This document shows positions 33,670 to 46,145 of a DNA stretch of 64,000 bases, in pieces (position 1 is the first letter of the stretch; every line of letters begins with the position of its first letter). The position numbers and the translations under genes were made by a program. Below the pieces are notes generated by a model. That model was not told where the DNA came from. It was given only the letters and a program-made list of their open reading frames with translations, and made no database searches. Source of the stretch: Casuarina equisetifolia (lineage: Eukaryota > Streptophyta > Magnoliopsida > Fagales > Casuarinaceae); the NCBI GenBank assembly GCA_028551475.1, contig CM052358.1:12693938-12757937 (forward strand), read 5' to 3'.

Positions 33670-34503
33670 TTGATACTAGATCATACCCTCTTCTTCAAAG
33701 GAAGACCCCCTATTAGGTACCTTGGTGTTCCTCTTATTACAAGAAGGATTACCTACATTGGTTGTAAAGTTTTGACAGAGAAAATCATGACAAGAATTGA
33801 TGGATGGGGAATGAAACATCTAAGCTATGCAGGTAGACTACAATTGGCAAAATCAGTCCTCACTTCTATCTATATTTTTTGGATGCAAATGTTCCTTCTC
33901 CTAAAACAAACCATATATGAGATTGAGAAGAAGATAAAATACTTTCTTTGGGCAGGCCACTCAGAAGATCATAAAACTCATAAGGTTGCTTGGCAAGTTG
34001 TTTGTTCACCAAAAAAGGAAGGTGGTCTTGGACTACTAAACCTTAAAGTATGGAATAAAGCTTTGTTAGGGCGATCTCTCTGGAATCTTATAAATTGCCC
34101 TAATTCATCCTTATGGAGTAAGTGGATTTATAGTACTAAATGCAGGAGAAATTCAATTATGGATCTTGACATCAAAGGAAATATAGCATGGAGTTGGAAA
34201 GGTCTTCTAAAGTTACGACAAACTTTAACCTCTACACTAACCAAACCTTCTTATTGTTGTAAGGAAACATACAAGGAATTACATCAAATGAGCACTGAGG
34301 TTGAATGGTATAATTTGATATGGTCGGGAGGAATCAGCAAACATAACTTCATTGGTTGGCTCATATGTAGAGACAAACTTCCTACAGCAATAGTGGTTTC
34401 TCACTGGCTCCCCTCAATTGATCTGTATTGTAATTTTTGTGACTTTCAATATGAAAATAGATCACACTTGTTTTTTCAGTGCACTTGGACTAACCAGGTT
34501 TAG
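33670..34503 (+). pseudogene. LINE B C-terminal part (RT thumb and zinc-binding domain)
   Basis: 277 open codons. 'RYLGVPLITRRI' and 'GWGMKHLSYAGRLQLAKSVLTSIYIFWMQ' are standard for the end of plant L1 RT. 'AWQVVCSPKKEGGLGLLNLKVWNKALLGRSLWNL' belongs to the same region. The end, 'NFIGWLICRDKLPTA...CNFCDFQYENRSHLFFQCTWTNQV', is the RVT-associated zinc-binding domain with its Cys/His ligands. It is followed by a stop, and a further 75-codon piece lies at 34,561-34,788. Confidence 0.82.
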
Positions 34504-34921
34504 AGAACTATTCTAGCTTAACAAGGCATTCGTAAGGTCATCTACGATTGAGAATCTGAATTGCAATGGATGATTAAAGCTACTAAGGGAAAAGATTTAG
34601 CTGCAAAGCTTCTCAAGCTTTCTTTCTTAGCTTGTCTTTATTATATATGGTTAAAACATAATCGTAGATGTTTTCAGAATAAGTCTATTGATATTCTAAT
34701 GTTGTTAGCTAAAATTAGAAGAGTAGTCCGTGGAAGAGCTTCTTTATTTAGAAACATTAAACTCTTTCAAGCAACTGTTGAGTTATAGTTGGAGAATTCC
34801 AAATTCTATCTTCTCCTAGATAAATTGTAATGCTGGGATATGCCCCTAAGCTTATGTATTTCTTTATTTTTCAATGAATAAACTCACATATTCATAAAAA
34901 AAAAATAAAAAAGTTGGAGAA

Positions 34922-36264
34922 GGAATATAGTAGAAGTTTAGATAAAAGGATCATTAACTTGGAGTTGGTGATGCATCTTATAGGTTAGAAATGAGCTTTC
35001 ACAATTAGCCACTAGTTTAGATTATAGTATCTCTAAAAGCTATTTAGAGTTAAAAGAGAGTAAAGAAGGAATTGAAAGACTAGTATAAAAAAGAAGGGTA
35101 CATAAGTATAGCTTAATCTATTAGATTACTATGAAAACCTAATTAACCCTAGCAAGTAAAGTAGTTGTATGGAACAAGTTGGTAGATTAACAACATAACT
35201 TATGTTAACAACAAGAAGAATCAAAGGAACACTTATTCTGTAGTTACAAGTTCACTAAATGCATTAGAAGGCAATGCATATATGATCATGATTGTAAAAA
35301 GTATAAGTTTTGCAATAACCTTGTAAGACATGTTTTTTAAAGTTATGATTTACCACATATGAATAAAAAGAATAGAAAAATATTTAACAGTTAATCTTAA
35401 GGGCACAACAGAGAAAGAAGTGAAGGATAAAATTTCATCAATTAGGGGTGTAAAGTTTATAAATTATAATAAGTATTTACAAGATCTTTAGAATTTTTCA
35501 AATGAAGGAAGTAATGCAAAAGATTTGAGATAAAGATTCCCGATTGTTGTTGTTCACTTCTATCAAAACGTCTGTTTGGATGTTGTTGCAGCAGCTTAAG
35601 TTTTGTCTCAACGGCAGCAATCAGAATTTTAAACAGCACAATGACGGTGCACATCCTATTACTGCAGCACACAGTTGCGAAAACAGTGCCCAATGGTTAA
35701 ATTCAGAACATTTGGCTTTAGTGACAACATGCTTTGCTACAATAACAGTAGTGTCTTAGGGAGACAGATTATATTTTATAACAGCGACATTCAGCCATTG
35801 CAATAGGTCTTGTAAGGTATAATGAAATTTATGCATTTCATTTGGATGTGCAGATTTATTTCTACAATCTATCTTTAATCATAAAACCATTCATATATTG
35901 CGTGTATGCATCAGAAAGACATTTAATTTTGGGATTCATAAGTCAAGTGCCTACAATCTTTCTCCTATTTTATGCTGGTGGTCGTCGTCGTTGTAAAATA
36001 TATTTATTTATTTGAGATACGTTCTTGCCATCTTTTGATGATCAGCGTTTTGGGTGATTAAGTGAAAATATTTAATTATTCACTAATGTTTTGCACCGTA
36101 TCATCCTTTACCGTTAATAAAAAAGAGTATAAATAAAAAATTTGCACAGCACATGCAAAACTTTGAGTGGCTCTCCTAAGACCTCCGCCAATGTGTGTGT
36201 GAGAGAGAACCTTTACTAATTCCATTTCCCATGGTTAGGTTTGACAACTTGCATTCTTTAGCTC
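34922..36264. other. Gene-free stretch between LINE B and the intact CEP gene
   Basis: AT-rich, with no recognised domain. A short block near 35,420-35,500 ('aaatttcatcaatta', 'ataaattataataa', 'ttacaagatcttt') resembles 21,685-21,745, so an old dispersed repeat is present. The last few hundred bases before 36,265 would be the CEP promoter. Confidence 0.35.
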
Positions 36265-36272
36265 TATAAATA
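36265..36272 (+). promoter_or_regulatory. TATA box of the intact CEP gene
   Basis: 'ctctataaatacg' places a canonical TATAAATA 225 bases before the ATG, which gives a 5' UTR of roughly 190-200 nt. The 62-kb duplicate has 'ccctataaataga' at the matching place, so the element is conserved between the paralogues. The inferred UTR is CT-rich near 36,417-36,480. Confidence 0.6.
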
Positions 36273-36496
36273 CGTCCACTGAGGGCAGGGTTTGGTGACT
36301 CAAACACTCAATTGATTTCTACCCTACTTTCTTGCTTGATTGAAACCCTGGCTGGGCCACTTGCTTTCGCAGCCGTTCATTTTAACTAATTTTACGCTCG
36401 TCCGGCTGCCAATCCCCCAAGAACACACCCCTCTCCCACCGCCCCTCCCCGGACCTCTCTGTCTCTCTCACTGTTTTTTGATCTTTCTCAACCTCT

Positions 36497-36823
36497 ATGG
36501 CCCAGAAAAAGTTAATTCCCACTTTTCTTTTCCTTGTTTTGATTTTTATCCGAGCGATTCAATTTATAGAGGGAAGGCGTCTGCTTGTGGGGAAGAATAG
36601 TGAATTCCAAACTCAAAATAACGTCTTTGAAAAGTACACTATTAAGCATAGCGGTAAGTTGCCCGGTTATGACAAGACAAACGCGGCAATTTCTGAATTA
36701 TCTTCTCCTACATCACCACCTGTTGATGTGTCCAAGCCGCTTCCTTCAGGCAACGACGTCAATGACTTCAGACCCACAGATCCAGGTCACAGCCCCGGGG
36801 TCGGGCATTCTCTCAGGAACTAA
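36497..36823 (+). CDS. CEP family signalling peptide precursor (intact)
   Basis: A 108-residue precursor of a secreted C-TERMINALLY ENCODED PEPTIDE. Residues 1-26 form a signal peptide (basic MAQKK, then hydrophobic LIPTFLFLVLIFIRA, ending near IEG). Residues 27-89 are a variable hydrophilic spacer with a Ser/Pro-rich stretch. Residues 90-104 are one CEP domain, DFRPTDPGHSPGVGH, followed by SLRN and the stop. Pro93, Pro96 and Pro100 are the usual hydroxylation sites. CEPs are cut out, modified and exported, and act through CEPR-type leucine-rich repeat receptor kinases in root growth and systemic nitrogen signalling. That is family knowledge; which role this copy has cannot be told. The start is the first ATG after the TATA box that gives a signal peptide. 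It is the only unbroken one of five related loci here. Confidence 0.9.
   Translation: MAQKKLIPTFLFLVLIFIRAIQFIEGRRLLVGKNSEFQTQNNVFEKYTIKHSGKLPGYDKTNAAISELSSPTSPPVDVSKPLPSGNDVNDFRPTDPGHSPGVGHSLRN
36764..36808 (+). other. CEP hormone domain of the intact gene
   Basis: Encodes DFRPTDPGHSPGVGH. Every canonical position is kept: F, R, P, T, P, G, then S-P-G-V-G-H. The lead-in is NDVN. At the DNA level the same segment is recognisable in the 62-kb pseudogene, where one base is missing. Confidence 0.9.
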
Positions 36824-38690
36824 AACTACTTTCTCGCATGCTTATGCGGTTTGCATGTTCTCCTGCATCGTAAACGGAAGAAGCTTAGCTCCTAGGAATT
36901 ACGGTTGTTGTCTCCTATTTCTTGTAAAGAAGAAAGAAAAAAGGAGGCCAGTAAACAAAGCAAGCATTTCTTTCTATAATCAACTGTCTATGTTAATGCT
37001 TTCAATTTGGGTCCTTGTCAGAACGTAGTTGTTCGTAATACTGCATAGTTGCCCATAAGGCAGCGTAATTTGTAGCTCTTCATCTATTTGTTTGCTTTTC
37101 ATTGAAATGTAATGGAATTGTTTACTCTCTTTGTTTTACCATTTTCTGTCATCTAGTCTCCGGACGATCGCAACTGGAACTAATGGGGGAGAATTAATGA
37201 TGACTACGAGCTATCACCCCAATGTCAAATCCTGTTATCTAAGTTCCTCAACTTCTAGAAAAAATTGACTGTCACCTCAGTATCTACCTATATTTTTAAT
37301 TGATTTCTATGTTGATAATTTCCTCCAAAGTGAAAGTATTCTGTTGCTGTTGCATATGACGGACATAACGAGGTTGATACCCCAAGAAAACAATATGCAT
37401 GTATTTCTGTGTAGTCCTTCGCTTCTGAAGCAGCCAAAACACCCTTGAGCGTCTCAAAGTTAGCCAGACCACGCTTATCGCTTAGTCCTTACCGTGCGCA
37501 TAGTTGCAGCCATTATCATCTATCATGACTTTGGTGCTATACTTGCGGTGTCCACCACAAGACACGATGCATTACTGAGGACTTTGTATCTTCTATATTC
37601 AAAACAAAAATTTTGAGAAGAAGGTTCAAAATTGTTATTGAGGACAAAAGTTTTATGTGAGAAAAAAATAGTTTTTTTTTTCAGTAATGTTTAAATATAA
37701 AAAATACTTTTAATTCTTGAATTAATTTTTAGATTAGATAATAAATATATTTTTCATATGAAATTGAAGTGCTGATTGATCCTATTCAACTCTGATTTAA
37801 CTTTGAATACATAAAAGTGGATTGGTATATGAGAGTATTCATTCTATCACATTCAACTGTGAGCTTAGGTACATTTAGTACATGGAGAGCATTAAGGATG
37901 AAAATTTCATGGAGAAAGAAACTGATTATTGAGTAATTTTTAAATATAAAATATATCTTTTTAACGCTTGAATTAACTTTTAGGTTGAATTTTAATTTTT
38001 CTAATAATTGCAATTGTTCAAATTTTAACCACATAAAACGAGATTCATAGAATGGTTGTCTCTTTGTAGACTCTAGTTATGCAATGTAAAGATCTCATGT
38101 CATCCTTTACTTCTCGGATTGCAAGAGTGCAGTTTCGGGACTTGCACATTACATACTTGTGAAGAACTATTTATTTCAATATAAATATATTTGGAGAACC
38201 ACTTTTATTAGTTCTCCAATGTTTGGGTTGAATCAAAATTTTGCTAAATGGAAAGTATTTTAATATCGAAATAATTTTTGGTTACCAATTTGAAAAAAAA
38301 AGAAGCATTTTCTCTTAAGAATATACTTTTTTTTTCTTAACTTGACTAATCAATCACCTGTCTCTGACACAAAGTCTTGGCACCACTCTATATGGTGCCA
38401 TTACACTCACCTTACAACATTTAGTTGGCTGCAAGCTTTGTGTTTCTGTTTTTTTTTTTTTTTAAATCTTGAAAATGGGATGATTTGCAGTAGTGTTACA
38501 CGGATAGCTGATGGTCGTCGTAATAATTTTTATGTCATTTAAGCATGTGAAGCTATTTTTTTATGTCTTCTGAATTTCTGATGCCTCTTCATACAGTTGA
38601 AAAAAAAATGTTAATGTATTGATTTTTTTTTTGACAAAACATTTGGCTAAATTCTAAAATCTCAGAATAAATACATAATCAATTTTTCGC
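36824..38690. other. 3' flank of the CEP gene; no further gene
   Basis: Contains the CEP 3' UTR, with possible polyadenylation signals such as 'cattgaaatgtaatgg' near 37,100, and AT-rich sequence. Around 37,670-37,740 and 37,925-37,985 are two short stretches sharing 'aaatataaaa..atacttt' and 'cttgaattaatttttag', like the TRIM-like fragments at 17.6 kb. A 147-codon frame at 36,585-37,028 overlaps the CEP gene in another frame and is a shadow. Confidence 0.4.
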
Positions 38691-39800
38691 AGTTGCTCCA
38701 GTGTACAACTATTACATAACCTTCGAAGTCAAATTTCGCAATGATGGCACTGGGTTTGTAACTTTTCCAGTCTCTCGATTCAGGAGGATACTAGTATATT
38801 ACAACATCACGTCACTCAATTGAGTGCCAAGTGCGCTAACAAAGTTTGAATCCAACTCTCTGCCTCTGTGATTATTCCTCCAACTACGGCGCAAAAGAAC
38901 AAAAAGTAAAAAATAGAACTATGTAGCATACATTCCGTCACACCTTGGAATACGAACTCCATGGCATAATGCGAATTCCGTTTGGCGTATTCATATAAAT
39001 CTCTTCATCTCCACGCATGTGACGTAGTATCTCAAACTCACTAATGCAAAACTATTCCAAGAGTCTACAGACGCCCAGATCTCGTATGACATGCATCTGA
39101 GTTCTAATTTTCTTACATCTTTCCTGGCGTGAAATGAGTATGTTCTCTGAATGGAATAAATGATATGGTCAAAGATGTTATCTCTTTCCAGCCCATATCG
39201 CCGTAGATTTACGGTTGAAAGTTTGATTATGAAAGAGAGTTCAAGCTGAAAACAATGCGCATTAGCTTTGGCTAACTCACGCTGTTATGACAGACCAAGA
39301 CAGAAAAGTCCAGGTGAAACCAACCTTGACGCAGCGAAAGATCATAGAAGATCCCGAACTGTCTGAGTTCAAAACATACCACAGATATTGTCAGACCTCT
39401 TTCCACCCGAGTCATTCTCATACACGGAGTGTTGCACCCTCTTGTTGCATTTTATATACTAACCACTAAGTATCTTCCCACGTTGCTCGTGCACTACAGC
39501 CTAGCACAACAGAGAAGTCCAATTCTCTGTCTTCGCATTACAATAAACTATCATTTTTGATGTAGAGATTAACTCCGAGCTCAGTCCTTCCACAGTCTGA
39601 GGAGCCAAGCACGCTGTCGGATTGTAAGATTCTCTGTATTTACTTCATTCTAGATGGAGGCAGGAGTGCGCTGGAGGCAAAGCACTATGGAGTGTCATCA
39701 TTTGCTTTGAGGCCATGGGAAGTGGTCGGATCTCCAACGAGATTGTCTGCTGTGGTGCGTTTGACAGGACTTTTGTCATTTGCTTGACCGCGATATTTTG

Positions 39801-41640
39801 TTTTCTATTGAAGGTATGGCTGCCGAAGACAAGCAAAAGGCAAAGAGTATATCTACATGTAGCAGTTAATGCATATAAAATGTCAAAGTGCACCTCAGGG
39901 ACTAAGCTCGTGGTTTCATCCATCAATCCAAAGCTATTGGAGTGGAAATATCATGACTTCAGACGCTTTAACTGTAATTGTACTTCTAGTTTAAATAAAT
40001 CAATGGGTTCCTGAATCAGCTGAAATCAATGCTTATCAAGAATCAAACCTACATACACCAAAGGATACATAGTGAACAGAAATAATGGCATAAACACATG
40101 AACTTGCACCTGATATTTTGATGGCCAACAACAAATGATTTCTTTACGATATTTTATTCTCAGTAGGCCATGTACTCGAAAAGTTGGCCCAGTCAGATAT
40201 GGTTTGCGTGGTTTTTGGTTTCGGTTGGTCAGAGTTCCTAAAGCAATGGAATCTTGCTTTCTGAAAGAATCTTGACTCGTTTGATTCGGACATTCCCACT
40301 GGTGACGCTACCATCGTCAAGGAACAGTCAAATCTAGACCCAAAAGGCAGATTATTATCTAATTTGTTGTCCTCCCAGATTATTAATTTTTAGTCGTAAA
40401 CAGAAAAGGTGGTAGATAAATTATCTTATATCTACCAAAAGTTTATGTAGTTTCCTTTTTGACATTCCTAAATAATATCTAAGATTTTATTTACATATGG
40501 AAGCTAGAGTATAATTAAGAGTATTCTAATTATTATTGTTAGTCAATAGAAAATAATTATTATATTTAGAAATATATATATATATGATGAGCTCCACAAT
40601 ACAAAGTTATCGGTCAAAATTTCAAATAATTAATTTAAAGAAAACAGGTGGAGGGTAGGGCAAAGCGAAATGTTTCCAGCAAAGATCCCACTCCTACATC
40701 CCCATAAGGCTCAACATATTGCCTTACCTTTTGTCAACATATTTGTGCCAATTCCTTGGTCATGCATTTGGGACAGTCGAATGCATTTAACCGCACGGCC
40801 AGACACGACCCGAAACAAAAGGACATCCAAGAAACAGAAAATCGAAAAGAAGTTGCCGTGTTTACAAACTTTTCCTTTCCGTTCTCGCAGGCAGCTTCTT
40901 TGGCTGCTGGATTCTAAATCAAGTACTGCAATTGAATTGCGTCGCAGCCTCTAAGACTTTTGTTATGAAAGGTTGAATCCTTCGAGAAACTTGTCAAATA
41001 ATATATAAGCTTAACTTTGTTCATCCATTCTATGATCCTCTGCAAGGGGACTGTTAGCTAAAGTTTATAAGCCGAAGGGAACCCACGCAGTTTCCTTTCT
41101 ACATTTCACTAGCTGGGATTATAGCCTATTTATTTTGCACCTAAGGCATGGCCATTTTATATTCCGGGCCACATGTCAGAATGATTGCTATTCGAATCAC
41201 TCATTTGGATCCCTACCTGGTTTTTAGTGACCTAACTTCACTCATTCTTGCAAAATGCATTGTTTAGCTAGCGTTTCGGATCCCACCTTTAGACTCCAAC
41301 CTAAAATCAAGACATGTCTTCTTTGTAGTGGGAGCTGGTACATCTATTGTAGTTTTCACCTCCTTTTGCCATGGCAACCGTGGGTCACAAAACTGAGTCA
41401 TAGTCAGCATCAAATACCTTAGAGGCGCTGGTCCCACTCTCTGTGACAGTTGGTGATGCCTCGTCTGATCCCTGTCCCCCAACTCTTGATGAGGCAAGTC
41501 AAATATACTGCATGGCCTAAAAAAATGTTATAGATTTCACCTTGCGAGAGAAAATGGGTTTGGTCAACAGTACTCTCAAAATAACCCACTTGAGGTAGCA
41601 CTCGTGCTCGCCACTAAGACAAGCACTATTTCCTTTTATT
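39801..41640. other. Gene-free stretch
   Basis: No recognised gene. It includes an (AT)n run at about 40,567-40,584. Short frames at 40,670-40,954 and 41,264-41,497 have no family match. Confidence 0.35.
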
Positions 41641-41649
41641 GGCATAGGG

Positions 41650-44600
41650 TGTTGGAATGATTTTTCCATTTAACTCCACCAGTTCATAGAGTTAATCTGC
41701 AGGTGGGCTTGATGGACATGGGCTTAATCAGTATGGGTCAAGGCCCACATGCTAGCACTATATAAGAGTTGGCCATATTGAGAAAAGGACTTATTAGTTG
41801 ATTAGGTTTCTTAATAAGCTTAAGAATGGGAGGAAAAAGAGAAAGAGTGGTAGTGGATCAACTTATGTAGTTAATTCTTCTTCTAGTGTTGTAGCAATGT
41901 AGATGGTATCTCCTCTTGGGCTTATATTAACACCTAAGTAGTCATAGTAGGTTGAGAAATGCCCCACTTACATTAGGCTCATTGAGGTTGTGGCCAACTT
42001 TGCAAGTATGGTCTTTACTTTGTAAAATTCATTTTCACCTATTTGGCCTATTAAGTTAAGGGCTAATGACCACTCACTCTTGATCTCACATGCATGTAAA
42101 ACATTGGACTATACACGTCTGATCCTATTTTAGTCAAGCTACTCAATAGTAATGTAATGACTATCACCAATATTGTGATTGTTTGTATTTTAATTTGTGT
42201 CATACTTTATGAAGTTCTTTATGTTCTAGATTTTAAATTTAATATGTTATCGGTCATCAAATTCACTTTTCATTGTTTTTGTTTAACTTTCTTTTATCTC
42301 CATTTTTTTACTATTTTAAGATCTTTCAACTAGGAGAGACTTGGAGCTAGGCAAGGCTAAGGATTGACTCTACCACCTAATATCTCCTATAGATGCTATA
42401 ATAGATGTTTATACTAACATCCTTAAAACTTTTATTCATAATGCTTCTAAATAGGCAAATATGTGTAAAAGTACCTGGTATAACAACAATATATTGAGTA
42501 ATAAACAAATATTTTGGTGTTGTTGTTTTTTGTTTTTGGCATTCTTGTTGTCATACACCTCCTCAGGTTTTTTGTCATATTTATCTTTTGGCAAAATAGA
42601 TTCATCTCTCATTTTCATTGTGCATGTCACATGTGAGCTTTATTTTTAAGCTCATCAACTTTGATATATTGTTATTGGAACTATAGTTACAATGAATCCC
42701 CATATTTTCTTATCATTATTGATGATTTTTTTATGTAGAACTTGGGTGTATCTCATTATGCACAATAGATAGACTTTATTTCATGTGATCTTTCATTGTA
42801 ATGGTGGAAATCAAGTTTCACACTTACATTTGCAGAATTAGGTTTGATAATATGGCTAAGATTTTTTAGTTATTTGTATACATCATTTCTTCAACTTTAT
42901 GACATCCACCACAAGAACTCATGCTTTTACGCCCTTCAATGGAATAAGATAATAGAATTTAAATATTGACAAATCTTTCATGTGGTGAGGGCCTTGTGAT
43001 TTTAGGCTCATGTTCTAGACCACTGTAAGGGCGAATATGTCCTTATTGCCACTCATATAATAAATTTCTTACTTACTTACTTCCTTAATGGTAAGACACC
43101 TTTTAAATCCTTTTTTGAGAAACTACCATTCATATCACATCTTAAGATATTTGGTTGTTAATTTTATAACGGCATGCTTCCTTATGGTAACAAGTTTACA
43201 TCATAAGTTATACCTTATATATTTGTGGAATACCTTTCATCTTAGAAGGTTTATTGTATCCTTAATCTCATGACATATATCTTTTGCATTGCTTGAGATG
43301 TCGTGTTTGATGATTCTTACTTTCTTTTTGCTTAGCTCCAGAGCTTGTTGTCAATTCCATTAGTCATAGTCAAAGTTGACAACTAGTCTTTTGTTCCTTT
43401 AAATTCTAATCCTTTCATCCTTTTTCATCAAGATCGTTTGGTGGAACTTCTAACCCTTTAATTGAGGTTGTTCCTTCTAAGTTACTTTTTTGGTTGTTCC
43501 TTTAAATGTTTCTTTCTTAATTGACATACCTATTGAGTAATTTTTCCAGTTTAGAGATGATACACCTTCACTTTCTCTTCAATTAGATTCATCCACTATG
43601 GATTCTCTTGCAATGGATCCACTAACTATGGATTTACTATGACTATCATTATTATTATTAAAGTATGGGCATACCTCTAATCACCTTTTGGAGTCTTTTA
43701 TCATATCTTGTCACATTAAGTATCTTATTTCCTACTTTGTTTCTTTTGATTGGTTGTTTATTTTATATCAAGCTTTCATTGCTTTGATTACTTTTTTTAG
43801 AAAGGCCCTTTATTGTCGTAACACAATTTGTGACCTTTGATAGATGGATGCTATGACCAATGAGATTGCATGTTAGAGTTTGTCTAGATGTGGGAGTTAG
43901 TCAATATGTTCTTAAGCATAAGTCAATTGATTGTCAATCGGTTTACAAAGTAAAAGTATCATGCAAATAGTTCTATTAAGAGATATAAGACTTGACTTGA
44001 GCCAAAGGATTTTTACCCAATATTATGGAATTAATTATCAAAAGATTTTCTCTCTCGTGGCCAAGGTAGTTATTATTAGATATATGTTGCCTATAGGCTC
44101 TATCTTTTGTTGCCCATTTTATCATTTGAACATACATGACACATTTTCACATAAGGATCTTCATGAGCAAGTATAGATGTTGCTTTTCCCAAGATGAATA
44201 CTATGGTTAGTGGTCCATCAAAGGGTTGCCAACTCCTTCAGTTATTAAATGGTTTAAAAAGACATTGTAATAGTAATATGCCAAGTATATAAATGCAATC
44301 ATTTAGACTAGTTTCCAATAGTTATGACATAATTATGCTTTATCTACAATTAGATGTGGGACTATGATTTGTAACTTTGTTGATTTATGTAGATGACATA
44401 TTGATTATAGGAAAAATGAAAAGGCCATCAAGTAAAGGAAGTCTCATCTTGACCTTAAGTTTCATATAAAAGACCTAAGACAAACAAAGTTCTTCTCTAA
44501 AATTGAGATTGGATGCTTTAAAGTTAAGATTTCTTTCAATTAACTTAAGTATGCTCTGGAGCTAGTTTTAAAGGCCAGACTTTTTTTAAGTCAAGCCATG

Positions 44601-44750
44601 TAAGGTGCTTATGGATTAGAGTGTGAAGATCACTTCTTTCAAGTATAATGCTAATGCACTTATTCAAATTCATGATCCTTTATTAGATAATCCTACTTCA
44701 TATCAATAGCTTCATTGGCAACTTATTTACTTCACTCACACCAAGCCAGA
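41650..44750 (+). mobile_element. Decayed Ty1/copia element, left part
   Basis: Begins near 41,650 with LTR-like sequence ('tgttggaatg...', TATA-like 'ctatataag' near 41,758). From about 42,880 the plus strand carries decayed copia integrase: 'HHKNSCFYALQWN', 'VRALRFQAHVL', 'LLTYFLNGKTPFKSFFEKLPFISHLKIFGC'. At about 43,945-44,060 is the RT start 'YKVKYHANSSIKRYK', and near 44,710-44,750 the 'LHWQLIYFTHTKPD' segment. Stops are frequent. The young Athila-like element interrupts it exactly here; the copia sequence resumes at 54,630. Confidence 0.75.
44746..44750. repeat. Target-site duplication, left (CCAGA)
   Basis: CCAGA directly before the LTR at 44,751, matched by CCAGA at 54,630-54,634. 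It duplicates part of a copia codon run ending 'THTKPD', confirming insertion into the copia element. Confidence 0.9.
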
Positions 44751-46145
44751 TGTTCGGTGAAATTTAAATGCAAGTGAACATGTCGAATAAGTAATATAAT
44801 GATAAGAAAGATATCGTCCCACGAAGATTGGTGAATACTAAACTAATTAAGTACTAATGATGAATTAATCCTAAAATTTATCTAGCAAATCAAAATATTG
44901 TTGAAGATGAATTAAAATTTAAAATTTCTAAAACGAAAACTCAATACTAATTAAAAATGGATCCAAGTAAGAAAAATCAAGATGAGACACATGTTAGAGC
45001 TTCCGATTTCACCATAACTACTAGATATGAATTTCCATAGTTTATGCCTGCAAGAATGATATTATCTATGTGATGGCAGAATTTCCTAATTTATTTACTA
45101 TCCTATGTCTAGGTATAGTAAACCTATTTAGTTCATTAATTCACTATATCTCTATATTGAATTGAAACAAACCAAATGCATTAGGATCTATGAATATTCC
45201 TGGTTTACAATAAATCTTTCGATCATCTTATCACCAAAAGCCACACAAATAACATGGTATATGTCTATCCACATTTAATTCATGGTTATATATTATAAGA
45301 AGCAATTGCATATTATTACCTTTCAGTCTCTAACATGCACATCAAATCATTCAAGTAGTGGCCAATCACTTAAAAGCATTAAGCATAATAATATATAACT
45401 CACATAAATAAACTATCTTGCAAAACATAAAAACTTATAGGATTCACATCATCATAGTTAGGCTACATCTTCGCTCTAACAAAAGAAGTTTAGAACATAA
45501 TGAAATAATGAGGAAGAACAATAATAAGAAACAAAGAAGGCATCTTGAATCCAAGAACAAGAAGTATGTCACCCTTTTTGTCTTCTCTTCAAGAAATCTT
45601 GAATTCTTGGCCTCTCTCTTGAGTTGAATCTTGAATTCTTGGCCTCTCTCTTGAGTTGTGCTCAATTTCCTCCTTGGTTTCAGCGACAACTTCCTTTTTT
45701 TCTTGCTTCCCCCTTTCTTCTATGCAGGGCTCCTCCTTTATATAGGGTATGGGATCTAGAATTTTCTCCTTATCCTAATAGCATTGGGTTTTGGATTCCC
45801 AATACAATTGGGTTTTAGACTTCTATATTAATTAGGCTTTGGACTCCTAATAGGACTAGGTTTTCTAATTATTTAAAAAAATAATAACAATAAAAATCTA
45901 ATAACAATTATCCAAAGCCCAAGCCCAAGCCCATCTTGATTTCCTTCACCTTGATAATTTGACCATCTTCTGCCATATAATAAGTACCAGGTTCTCCATG
46001 CTTGTTCTTTTTCTTCATGCCTCCTTATGCTACATAAACAAGACAAATTTAAGTAAATAAAGAGGAATTCAAATATTTTCTCACAAACATTAGAGAATTT
46101 ATTATTTAAATTAGGTAAAATAACTCTATAAAAATAGAGTTATCA
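44751..46145 (-). mobile_element. 3' LTR of the young Athila-like element
   Basis: 1,395 bp, 'tgttcggtgaaatt...tagagttatca' on the plus strand. Two differences from the 5' LTR were noted, at about 44,787 (t against c) and about 44,984 (g against a). A TATA-like 'tatataaag' lies at 45,736-45,744 (minus). It contains a perfect 32-bp tandem duplication at 45,595-45,658. Short frames within it are repeated exactly in the other LTR and are not genes. Confidence 0.93.
45595..45658. repeat. 32-bp tandem duplication within the LTR
   Basis: Two perfect 32-bp copies, 45,595-45,626 and 45,627-45,658, each containing 'cttggcctctctcttgag'. The same pair is at 54,079-54,142 in the 5' LTR, so it predates the insertion. 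Confidence 0.9.

Larger units (their letters stand above)
32532..34906 (+). mobile_element. L1-type LINE B, 5'-truncated, with a foreign-looking 5' end
   Basis: RT sequence starts near 32,973 at the same point as 'SCMKDFRP..YNVLYK' in LINE A. It is much better preserved than LINE A: open at 32,983-33,480 and 33,670-34,503, with few breaks between. RT motifs include 'RGRQISKNIMLCQELLHNY', 'GLRQGDPLSPYLFVLVMEIL' and 'CFANDLFLFAHGD' with Asn in place of the first catalytic Asp. The RVT-associated zinc-binding domain follows, then a 3' UTR and A tail. 'aaaaaagtgggagaa' (32,517-32,531) and 'aaaaaagttggagaa' (34,907-34,921) look like target duplications, which would put the C-rich 32,608-32,960 block inside the insertion. 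Confidence 0.75.
36240..39800. repeat. Segmental duplication containing the intact CEP gene (copy 1)
   Basis: The CEP gene and its downstream flank are matched in order at 61,770-64,000. Landmarks are the TATA region, the whole CEP locus, 'gggggagaatta..atgatgac' (37,186) against 'gggtgagaatcatgatta' (62,482), 'acaaagtttgaat' (38,839 and 63,168), 'aacaaaaagt' (38,899 and 63,228), 'tctccacgc' (39,008 and 63,341) and 'ctccgagctcagt' (39,571 and 63,829). The right end of copy 2 is cut by the window edge. Confidence 0.75.

Noticed and set aside
36340..37028. Two open frames (86 and 147 codons) overlapping the intact CEP gene
   Set aside because: They are in other frames of the CEP gene and its UTRs and have no recognisable features.
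39940..40014. 'catgacttcagacgc' near 39,953, resembling the start of a CEP domain
   Set aside because: Only D-F-R follows; the rest does not match the CEP domain in any frame.
45418..45818. Short open frames inside the LTR at 44,751, repeated at 53,902-54,302
   Set aside because: They are identical because the two LTRs are near-identical, and no LTR protein is known for this family.
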